7,311 bases of DNA from Actinomycetota bacterium (GTDB taxonomy: Bacteria > Actinomycetota > Humimicrobiia > Humimicrobiales > Humimicrobiaceae): contig JAMCQQ010000110.1 in assembly GCA_023379515.1 (NCBI GenBank), positions 644-7,954 on the forward strand, in the 5' to 3' direction. The position numbers and the translations under genes were made by a program. The notes under the pieces were generated by a model. That model was not told the DNA's origin. It did not search any database and saw only the letters and a program-made list of their open reading frames with translations. Positions 1 to 5,868 of this stretch are shown here, one piece after another (the stretch's first letter is position 1; each line of letters opens with the position of its first letter).

Positions 1-132
1 GCCTCAGTTAATTTTTATAACACACAAGATGAAGGAAGCTTTAAACTGCGACAGGATAATTGCTTTAAGGTCGGGCAAGGTTGTTTTTGAGAAAAAAGTG
101 TCTGATGTAAGTATTGAAAAATTAACTGAGGC
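1..132. repeat. Perfect 16-bp inverted repeat at the left edge
   Basis: GCCTCAGTTAATTTTT at 1-16 is the exact reverse complement of 117-132, with a 100-base spacer. Both arms lie inside the ATPase reading frame. The match stops at base 17, and whether it extends beyond base 1 cannot be seen. Bases 8-28 encode the conserved H-loop, so at least the inner nine bases of the left arm look native. Confidence 0.7.
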
Positions 133-967
133 AATGTTCGGAAAGAGTTCCGATGTATCAGGGCAATATAAAAAAGAAATTAAAGAAGCCAATCCTGTAC
201 TGGAATTGAAAAATATTAATGCAAAAGATGAAAGAGGCCTTAGCGTTTTAAAGGATATTTCTTTTTGTATACATGAGGGGGAAATATTCGGAGTTGCAGG
301 TGTAGCAGGAAATGGCCAAAGAGAGCTGGCTGAAGTTATTGCAGGTTTATATAAAAATACGGAAGGCAGGATTTATTTTAAAGGCAAAGATTTTACAAAT
401 TATTCAACAAAAGCCCGCAGGAAAAATGGAATTGCGCATATTCCGGAGGAAAGGCATAAGAATGGCGTGGTGGTTGATCTGCCTATATATCTTAATTTGA
501 TTCTTAGCATGGAAGATAGAAGACCATTTTCAAATAAATCAATTTTAAATTATTCAGAGATTTTAAAATTTACAAAAGCTATGGAAAAAGACTTTGAGAT
601 AAAGATGTCAGGAAGCAGTATGCTTGTGAGATATCTTTCAGGAGGAAATATGCAGAAACTGATACTTGCCAGGGAATTTTCCACTTCTCCTGAACTTATA
701 ATTGCATCGCAGCCTACAAGAGGTCTTGATATCAAAACAACGAATTTTGTCAGAGAAAAATTAATAGAAGAAAGAAATAACGGTAAAGCAATTTTGCTTA
801 TTTCCTACGATCTTGACGAAATATTTGCATTATCTGATAAAATCGGAGTTATTTTTGAAGGATCTATGACAATAATTGATATGAAAAATACCAAAAGAAG
901 AGAAATTGAAAAAATGATGCTGGGTATTAAAATCATAGAAAATGAAACAAAGGCGATTAATGGATAG
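2..967 (+). CDS. BMP-family (nucleoside-type) ABC transporter ATP-binding protein, 5'-truncated
   Basis: This is the C-terminal part of a two-domain sugar/nucleoside ABC ATPase of the NupO/RbsA type, which powers import from the cytoplasmic side. The frame is open to the left edge (codons from base 2), so the ATG at 29 is internal. Just before it the frame reads LIFITHK, the H-loop of the first ATPase domain, with its His at 23-25. The second domain starts near base 193. It shows a degenerate Walker A (GVAGNGQREL, from 299), a PEERHKNG segment after the Q-loop region, the signature LSGGNMQK (635-658) and Walker B LIIASQPTRGLD. In Walker B, Gln (710-712) replaces the catalytic Glu, and the H-loop His is Tyr (ISYDLDE). 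Loss of catalytic residues in the second domain is usual in this family, so site one probably does the hydrolysis. The visible part is 321 residues; a full protein is about 500. It ends with TAG and overlaps the next gene by 8 bases, which fits translational coupling. Confidence 0.93.
   Translation, partial: PQLIFITHKMKEALNCDRIIALRSGKVVFEKKVSDVSIEKLTEAMFGKSSDVSGQYKKEIKEANPVLELKNINAKDERGLSVLKDISFCIHEGEIFGVAGVAGNGQRELAEVIAGLYKNTEGRIYFKGKDFTNYSTKARRKNGIAHIPEERHKNGVVVDLPIYLNLILSMEDRRPFSNKSILNYSEILKFTKAMEKDFEIKMSGSSMLVRYLSGGNMQKLILAREFSTSPELIIASQPTRGLDIKTTNFVREKLIEERNNGKAILLISYDLDEIFALSDKIGVIFEGSMTIIDMKNTKRREIEKMMLGIKIIENETKAING
949..953 (+). promoter_or_regulatory. Ribosome binding site that decides the first permease start
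   Basis: AAAGG lies 6 bases before the ATG at 960. The alternative in-frame ATG at 942 has no purine-rich site at a suitable distance. The shorter protein, overlapping the ATPase gene by 8 bases, is therefore preferred. Confidence 0.55.
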
Positions 968-2015
968 TGCAGGAAAAGAAAACATAATACTTGGCAGAGC
1001 TATTTCCTTGATTGTTGCTTTTATAATTGCATTTACACTTACTTCCATAGTTGTTTATTTTTCAGGTTTTAATGTTTTGAAGGTTTTCTGGATTGCTCTT
1101 ACAGGAGGTTTTGGCAGCATTGAGAAAATAAGTTTGTCTTTAAATGAAGCAGCTCCGCTACTATTCTGCACCCTTGCTTATATAGTAGCTTTTAAGAGTG
1201 GAGTTTGGAATATAGGTGCCGAAGGACAACTTTTTGTAGGTGCAATCGGAGCTGCACTTGCAGGAATTTATATACAGGGTATTTCAAAGTTGCTGCATAT
1301 TATAATAATAATTACCGCGGGGTTTGTTTTCGGGGCCTTCTGGGGTTTTATTCCGGGGATTTTAAAATCAAAATTCAAGACAAATGAAATCATTACCTCA
1401 CTTCTTATGAATTTTATAGGTGTCTGGCTGGTTTCTTACATAGTAAGATTCCCTCTTCAAGACCCGGATTCGTTTATTGCAGTAACGCAAAAAATTCAAA
1501 ACTCGGCAAGATTGCCTCTGATAATAACCAGAACATCTATGCATATTGGAATCATAATCGGAGCAACCATCGCAATAATAGTCTGGTTTATATTTCAATA
1601 TACTGTGTTTGGCTATAGGCTAAAAATAACGGGGACAAATCCACTGACTGCCCGTTTTGGTGGAATTGCAGTTGATAAAATGATTGTGATTACCATGATT
1701 ATAAGCGGTGGTATTGCAGGTCTTGCCGGCACTGTTCAGGTAACAGGAGTACATTTTCTTTTGGCTGAATTTATTTCACCTGCACATTATGGTTTTTTTG
1801 CAATTCCTCTGGTGTTTATAACAAGACTAAATCCTTTTGCAGCCATAGTTGCCAGTATTTTTTTTGGAGGGCTATTAACAGGCAGCAAGCTTGTACAGAT
1901 GACTGTTGGAATAGATCCAAACGTTATAACAATCTTTGTTTCTCTAATAATGCTTTCTTTAATGTTGGATCAATTTATTGAAAAGAGGATTTTAAAATTA
2001 TTTAAAAAAGTTTGA
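960..2015 (+). CDS. BMP-family ABC transporter permease (NupP/YufP-like)
   Basis: Inner-membrane permease of the BPD_transp_2 family, one half of the heterodimeric channel of a BMP-type importer. The protein is 351 residues from ATG 960; an alternative start at 942 would add six. It is strongly hydrophobic, with about nine or ten membrane segments, the first near residues 14-34. Family hallmarks are GVWNIGAEGQL near residues 82-91, KTNEIITSLLMNFIG near 140-154, and the cytoplasmic loop FGYRLKITGTNPLTARFGG near 217-235, which probably contacts the ATPase. The WNIGAEGQ signature separates this NupP-like subunit from its NupQ-like partner, encoded 63 bases downstream. It overlaps the ATPase gene and shares its operon. 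The homologous Bacillus NupNOPQ system takes up nucleosides such as guanosine. The two methyltransferase-like genes downstream suggest a different or modified substrate here, which the permease sequence alone cannot settle. Confidence 0.93.
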   Translation: MDSAGKENIILGRAISLIVAFIIAFTLTSIVVYFSGFNVLKVFWIALTGGFGSIEKISLSLNEAAPLLFCTLAYIVAFKSGVWNIGAEGQLFVGAIGAALAGIYIQGISKLLHIIIIITAGFVFGAFWGFIPGILKSKFKTNEIITSLLMNFIGVWLVSYIVRFPLQDPDSFIAVTQKIQNSARLPLIITRTSMHIGIIIGATIAIIVWFIFQYTVFGYRLKITGTNPLTARFGGIAVDKMIVITMIISGGIAGLAGTVQVTGVHFLLAEFISPAHYGFFAIPLVFITRLNPFAAIVASIFFGGLLTGSKLVQMTVGIDPNVITIFVSLIMLSLMLDQFIEKRILKLFKKV

Positions 2016-2068
2016 AAGATATTTTTTATTTTGAATTTGAATATTGGTACTAAAAAATTATGAATCGT

Positions 2069-2074
2069 AGAGGG
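2069..2074 (+). promoter_or_regulatory. Ribosome binding site of the second permease
   Basis: AGAGGG precedes the ATG at 2079 with a short spacer of 4 bases. An in-frame stop at 2061-2063 excludes any earlier start. Confidence 0.5.
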
Positions 2075-2078
2075 TAAA

Positions 2079-3002
2079 ATGGAATTGATGTTATTAATTT
2101 TTGCAGCCATGTTCAGAATGAGTTTTACTCTTTTTGTCCCAGCTCTGGGTGAGTCTATTTCTCAAAGGGCAGGTGTTTATAATGTCGCAGCAGAAGGTTA
2201 CATGCTTTTTGGTGCTCTGGGAGCATATCTTACAACAGCTTTTACACATAATGCATGGATTGGGGTTTTTGCAGGTATTTTAAGCGGAATGTTCTTAAGT
2301 CTGGTCCATGCATATTTTTCAATAAATATTAAAGCCAATCAGTTTGTTTCGGGTATGGCGCTCTGGCTATTCAGTATGGGATTTACATCATATATTTTCA
2401 GAACAATTAAAATACCCGGGGTTAGTATCAATGGGTTTAATCCTCTTAATATTCCTTATTTAACAAATCTGCCATATATCGGAAAAATTATTTTTAATGA
2501 AAGCGGTTTATTCTATATAGGGCTTCTTTTAATTCTGATATTTTATCTGTTACTTTATAAAACCAGATTAGGTCTTATGATCAGATCCACCGGAGAGAAT
2601 CCGTATGCAGTTGACATGGCCGGGTATAGTGTCTACAGGATCAGATATACCGCCGTGCTTATTTGCGGAGCGATGTCCGGACTGGGAGGGGCATATCTTC
2701 CTCTAGTTATTTTACATAATTTTAATGAGAATATGACAGCGGGAAGAGGTTTTATAGCACTTTGCATAGTAATTCTAGGAAGATGGAATCCAGTGGGTGT
2801 ATTTTTAGGTTCAATATTGTTTGCTGCAGTGGATGCCTTACAGATGCAGATGCAGGTTGCAGGCAGTAGAATTCCATACCCTTTGCTTTTAATGTTGCCT
2901 TATGTGATAACAATTATTGTTCTGGTTGGATTTGGTCCGGTAATGAAAAAAGCTGCAGCACCTAAAAAACTCGCAGTACCATATGAAAAAGGTGAGGAAT
3001 AA
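2079..3002 (+). CDS. BMP-family ABC transporter permease (NupQ/YufQ-like)
   Basis: Second permease subunit of the same importer, also of the BPD_transp_2 family. At 307 residues it is close to the usual length of about 300-320. Typical NupQ-like features are QRAGVYNVAAEGYM at residues 29-42, corresponding to the ERAGVxNxGxEG signature. The cytoplasmic coupling loop GLMIRSTGENPYAVDMAGYS spans 165-184. GRGFIALCIVILGRWNP at 222-238 is very characteristic of this subunit. There are roughly eight hydrophobic segments, and the polar, lysine-rich C-terminus (after residue 288) should be cytoplasmic. The start is fixed by an upstream in-frame stop. The gene sits 63 bases after the first permease and 63 before the MttB-family gene, with no terminator seen in either gap, so one transcript is likely. 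A BMP-type substrate-binding lipoprotein is expected for this system but is not in the window. Confidence 0.93.
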   Translation: MELMLLIFAAMFRMSFTLFVPALGESISQRAGVYNVAAEGYMLFGALGAYLTTAFTHNAWIGVFAGILSGMFLSLVHAYFSINIKANQFVSGMALWLFSMGFTSYIFRTIKIPGVSINGFNPLNIPYLTNLPYIGKIIFNESGLFYIGLLLILIFYLLLYKTRLGLMIRSTGENPYAVDMAGYSVYRIRYTAVLICGAMSGLGGAYLPLVILHNFNENMTAGRGFIALCIVILGRWNPVGVFLGSILFAAVDALQMQMQVAGSRIPYPLLLMLPYVITIIVLVGFGPVMKKAAAPKKLAVPYEKGEE

Positions 3003-3052
3003 TGGAAAAATGATTGTGATTAATGTATATATTTTAATAAAAGTAACTGGTT

Positions 3053-3060
3053 AAAGGAGA
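3053..3060 (+). promoter_or_regulatory. Strong ribosome binding site of the MttB-family gene
   Basis: AAAGGAGA lies 5 bases before the ATG at 3066. It is the strongest Shine-Dalgarno match on the plus strand of the window, which suggests efficient translation of the methyltransferase-like protein. Confidence 0.7.
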
Positions 3061-3065
3061 AGAAA

Positions 3066-4496
3066 ATGAAGTTTTACACTTTACTTGCAGAATCCGAAGT
3101 GGCAGCTATTAATGATTCCGCTTTGGAGGTTCTTGAGCAAACAGGTTTTTCAGTAAGAGACAGGGAAGCGCTTGAAATTTTTAAAAAAGCCGGTGCGGAA
3201 ATTGATGAAAAAAAAGAAATTACAAAAATACCCAGAGAAATTGTATTAAATGCAATTGAAACTATGCCAAAAAAACTGACACTTTATGGGAAAAAATCTT
3301 CAAGAGTTAATCTGGGAGAAGGAAATGTTTATTTTATGAACGGTTATGGATCTGTTAACGTATTTGACTGGCAAACCAGAACAAGAAGGCCAAACACCAA
3401 AAAGGATCTCGAGAACTTTTGCAGAGTCATGGATAAAATGGAAAACGATTCGGTTTATTACAATGAAGTAACTCCACAGGAAATTGATGCAAGTGTTCTT
3501 GACAGACATAATGCACAGGTGGTGCTTGAATTTAATGAAAAGCCCTCATTTTTGGAGATTTATTCGGTAGAAGGTGCAAGGGACATATTCAGGATGATAG
3601 AAGCAATCAGTGGTCCAGGATGGAAATCAAAACCTATTTGTGCATTTCAACTCTGTGGAATAACACCCCTTTTACTGGATAACTTAAGGGCTCAGCTTTT
3701 GATGGAAGTAGCAAGAATTGGCATGCCAGTCATATTTGGAACACTGCCTCAGGTATGCGGAACGTCACCAGCGACTCTTGCAGGGACTGTTGTGGTGCAG
3801 ACAGCGGAAACTCTGGGAGCATTGACTCTTACCCAGTTGATAAATCCTGGAGTTCCATTTATTCTGAATAACTTTGCTGCCGCAATGGATCAAAAATATG
3901 GTATTTTTGCTTCAGGTGGTCCCGAGATGTCTTTGATGCAGGGTGCAACAGCACAAATTTGCAGATTTTATGGGATGCCTCAAATAGGAACGTCTGGCTC
4001 TACAGAGTCAAACTTTTTTGACATTCAGGCAGGATATGAGAAATCCATGTCTACCCTTTTTGCAGCACTTGCCGGAGTAGAACTTATTCATGGTGCCGTG
4101 TCCGGGTGGGTTCAGAGCGTTCTCTCTCATAGTCTTGCTGCAGTTGTTGTTTCAAATGAAATATGCGGATATGTGAAAAGGGTACTTGAAGGTGTGAAAG
4201 TAAATAAAGACACGCTGGCTGTCGATGTTATTAAAGATATCGGTCCGGGGGGCAATTTTTTAATGCATCCTCATACCATGAAATATTTTAGATCAGAGAT
4301 ATGGGAACCCAAAATAGCAAGAAGGCTGACCCCGTCAGAATGGGAAAACCAGGGGATGAAGGGTGTAATGGATTATGCACAGGAGCAAGTTGACAGAATT
4401 CTTTCAGAAGATCCTGTTTCCTATATTTCTGCTGATGCTAAAAGCGAAATTGCAGAAATAGTTGAAAAAGCTGATAAAGATTATGCAAAAAAATAA
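3066..4496 (+). CDS. MttB-family (trimethylamine methyltransferase-like) protein, non-pyrrolysine type
   Basis: Predicted cytoplasmic TIM-barrel methyltransferase that moves a methyl group from a methylated substrate, often a quaternary amine, to the Co(I) of a corrinoid protein. The 476 residues are near the family length of about 480-500. The N-terminus (LLAESEVAAINDSALEVLEQTGFSV) matches the family start. Further hallmarks are NGYGSVNVFDWQT near residues 92-104 and GSTESNFFDIQAGYEKSMST near 311-330. ALAGVELIHGAVSG follows near 334-347, and GPGGNFLMHPHTMKYFRSEIW near 393-413. True MttB has a UAG-encoded pyrrolysine shortly after the IHGA segment. Here that region reads through in sense codons (GWVQSVLSHS), so the protein resembles pyrrolysine-free members such as MtgB, MtpB and MtcB, which act on glycine betaine, proline betaine and carnitine. 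The substrate cannot be assigned. No corrinoid protein or MtrH-like partner gene is in the window. The coupled importer upstream may deliver the substrate. Confidence 0.9.
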   Translation: MKFYTLLAESEVAAINDSALEVLEQTGFSVRDREALEIFKKAGAEIDEKKEITKIPREIVLNAIETMPKKLTLYGKKSSRVNLGEGNVYFMNGYGSVNVFDWQTRTRRPNTKKDLENFCRVMDKMENDSVYYNEVTPQEIDASVLDRHNAQVVLEFNEKPSFLEIYSVEGARDIFRMIEAISGPGWKSKPICAFQLCGITPLLLDNLRAQLLMEVARIGMPVIFGTLPQVCGTSPATLAGTVVVQTAETLGALTLTQLINPGVPFILNNFAAAMDQKYGIFASGGPEMSLMQGATAQICRFYGMPQIGTSGSTESNFFDIQAGYEKSMSTLFAALAGVELIHGAVSGWVQSVLSHSLAAVVVSNEICGYVKRVLEGVKVNKDTLAVDVIKDIGPGGNFLMHPHTMKYFRSEIWEPKIARRLTPSEWENQGMKGVMDYAQEQVDRILSEDPVSYISADAKSEIAEIVEKADKDYAKK

Positions 4497-4568
4497 TTCC
4501 TTAAAAATAGCAGTTAACAAAAACATACCTGACCTTAAGTGTCGGGAAAACAAATAATATAAAAAGTT

Positions 4569-4573
4569 GGGAG
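4569..4573 (+). promoter_or_regulatory. Ribosome binding site pointing to a TTG start
   Basis: GGGAG lies 8 bases before a TTG at 4582 and 20 bases before the first ATG at 4594. Spacing therefore favours TTG 4582. A TTG at 4567 and a GTG at 4573 overlap this site and are poor candidates. Confidence 0.5.
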
Positions 4574-4581
4574 TGAAAAAG

Positions 4582-5748
4582 TTGTCAAGAAAAATGACAT
4601 CACGCGAGAGGGTTCTGACTGCGATAGCGCATAAAGAACCTGACAGAATTCCTGTTGACTTTGGAGGGACAAACTGTTCCACGATACACAGTATTGCACA
4701 TAGAAACCTGATGGAACTTATGGGGTTTAAACATTTTGAAGAAGAGATGTATGATATAATTCAGCAGGTTGTCCGCCCCGATCAAAGGCTTTTAAAAATA
4801 TTTGGAGCAGATACCTATTTAATACTTCCAGGATTTTCTGATGATTTTAGTTTGGAAATAACGAGTGACAGGAGCTACAGTTATCTTACTGATGAATGGG
4901 GTGCAAAGTATAGGAAACCGCATAAAGGGTTTTTTTATGATTTTTATTCAAACCCACTTGCAGAAACTACGCAGGAACAATTTAAAAAATTTAAGTTTCC
5001 AGACCCCCGAAATAAAGGAAGAACAAAAAATCTTAATAAGCAGGCTAAAAATATTTTTGAGAATACTGAATATGCTTTAATAATGTCAGATGGAATCTGG
5101 GGAATGCTGCAGCACTCTGCATTACTTTTAGGTTTTTATAGATTATACGAAACTCTGGCAAGTGATCAAATTCTGATAACTTCGATATTGGACAGACTGC
5201 TTGAATATGAAATGGGCTATTGGGAATCTGTTTTTAATGAAGTAAGAGGATATATACAAATAGTTCACATATCAGACGATCTTGGAGGACAGTTTGGCCC
5301 AAATATCAATCCTTTAACTTACAGGAAAATTATAAAACCCTACCATAAAAGGCTGATAGATTTTATCAGAAAAAAAGCTGATGTAAAGATTCTTTTTCAT
5401 TCATGTGGGTCTATTTATGAATTTATTCCTGATTTTATTGATATGGGCATAGACATATTGAACCCTGTTCAGGTTTCTGCGGCAAATATGGATTCAGCAA
5501 AATTAAAAAAAGAGTTTGGCCGGGATATTACATTCTGGGGTGGCGGAATTGACACACAGAAAGTTCTACCCTTCGGAACTCCTGAAGAAGTCAGGGAGGA
5601 GGTTAAAAAAAGAATTGCTGATTTTGCACCGGGAGGAGGATTTGTTTTTACAACAGTTCATAATATACAGGCCAACATTCCTGCAATTAATATCAGGACA
5701 ATGTTTGAAACTGCGATGGAATCAGGCAATTATCCAATTAATATTTAA
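4582..5748 (+). CDS. Uroporphyrinogen decarboxylase-fold protein, MtaA/CmuA-like methyltransferase branch
   Basis: Cytoplasmic TIM-barrel protein of the UroD superfamily, not a haem-pathway decarboxylase. Relatives in this context move methyl groups between methyl-corrinoid proteins and acceptors, or demethylate substrates. It is 388 residues from TTG 4582; ATG 4594 (384 residues) is the homology-style alternative because the family often begins MTSRERV. Visible features are TSRERVLTAIAHKEPDRIPVDFGG at the N-terminus, written here in two parts as TSRERVLTAI and HKEPDRIPVDFGG. ISDDLGGQFGP has Asp232 and Asp233. FHSCGS has His273 and Cys275, the HxC part of the zinc site known in MtaA-type proteins. 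GGGIDTQKVLPFGTPEEV follows, then VHNIQANIPAINI near the end. Where MtaA-like proteins carry a third zinc ligand Cys, this protein has His360. It lies 85 bases after the MttB-family gene and directly before the terminator, as the last gene of the operon. The exact reaction is unknown. Confidence 0.88.
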   Translation: MSRKMTSRERVLTAIAHKEPDRIPVDFGGTNCSTIHSIAHRNLMELMGFKHFEEEMYDIIQQVVRPDQRLLKIFGADTYLILPGFSDDFSLEITSDRSYSYLTDEWGAKYRKPHKGFFYDFYSNPLAETTQEQFKKFKFPDPRNKGRTKNLNKQAKNIFENTEYALIMSDGIWGMLQHSALLLGFYRLYETLASDQILITSILDRLLEYEMGYWESVFNEVRGYIQIVHISDDLGGQFGPNINPLTYRKIIKPYHKRLIDFIRKKADVKILFHSCGSIYEFIPDFIDMGIDILNPVQVSAANMDSAKLKKEFGRDITFWGGGIDTQKVLPFGTPEEVREEVKKRIADFAPGGGFVFTTVHNIQANIPAINIRTMFETAMESGNYPINI

Positions 5749-5772
5749 TTAAACTACAGATAAAAATCTTTT

Positions 5773-5815
5773 AAAAAATAGAGGAGAAAATTATTTTCTT
5801 CTCCTCTATTTTTTT
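5773..5815. terminator. Bidirectional intrinsic terminator between convergent genes
   Basis: A perfect 16-bp stem (AAAAAATAGAGGAGAA at 5773-5788, complement at 5799-5814) encloses a 10-base loop. The right side ends in seven Ts and the left side begins with six As, so a U-tract follows the hairpin on either strand. It lies 24 bases after the UroD-like gene and just past the minus-strand binding-protein gene, so it can end both transcripts. Confidence 0.9.
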
Positions 5816-5823
5816 ATTAAGTT

Positions 5824-5868
5824 TTATTTAATTTCTTCCAGGTTCAATATCGGCATGCTTTTGATTTT
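5824..5868 (-). other. In-frame, coding-like tail beyond the TAG stop of the binding-protein gene
   Basis: Reading on past the TAG at 5869-5871 gives KIKSMPILNLEEIK and then TAA at 5824-5826, only 8 bases from the terminator stem. The tail reads like a plausible protein C-terminus, and its GC content (13 of 42 bases) is higher than the surrounding non-coding DNA appears. It could be a remnant left by a single nonsense change, a UAG readthrough extension, or chance: 14 open codons are not rare in AT-rich DNA. No pyrrolysine gene is visible in the window. Confidence 0.35.

Noticed and set aside
29..967. ATPase gene starting at ATG 29.
   Set aside because: The frame is open upstream and encodes the H-loop of the first ATPase domain, so this Met is internal and the gene is cut by the window edge.
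965..967. TAG of the ATPase gene as a pyrrolysine or readthrough codon.
   Set aside because: The continuing frame runs out of phase through the first permease gene and yields no family-like sequence, and the protein already ends at a normal place.
3002..3013. Three-codon ORF (Met-Glu-Lys-stop) overlapping the second permease stop and preceded by GGTGAGG.
   Set aside because: Too short to support as a gene; nothing beyond chance argues for a function.
4528..4546. Small hairpin (CCTGAC, 7-base loop, GTCGGG) between the MttB-like and UroD-like genes.
   Set aside because: Only 6 pairs including one G-U and no U-tract, so it is not a terminator; chance is likely.
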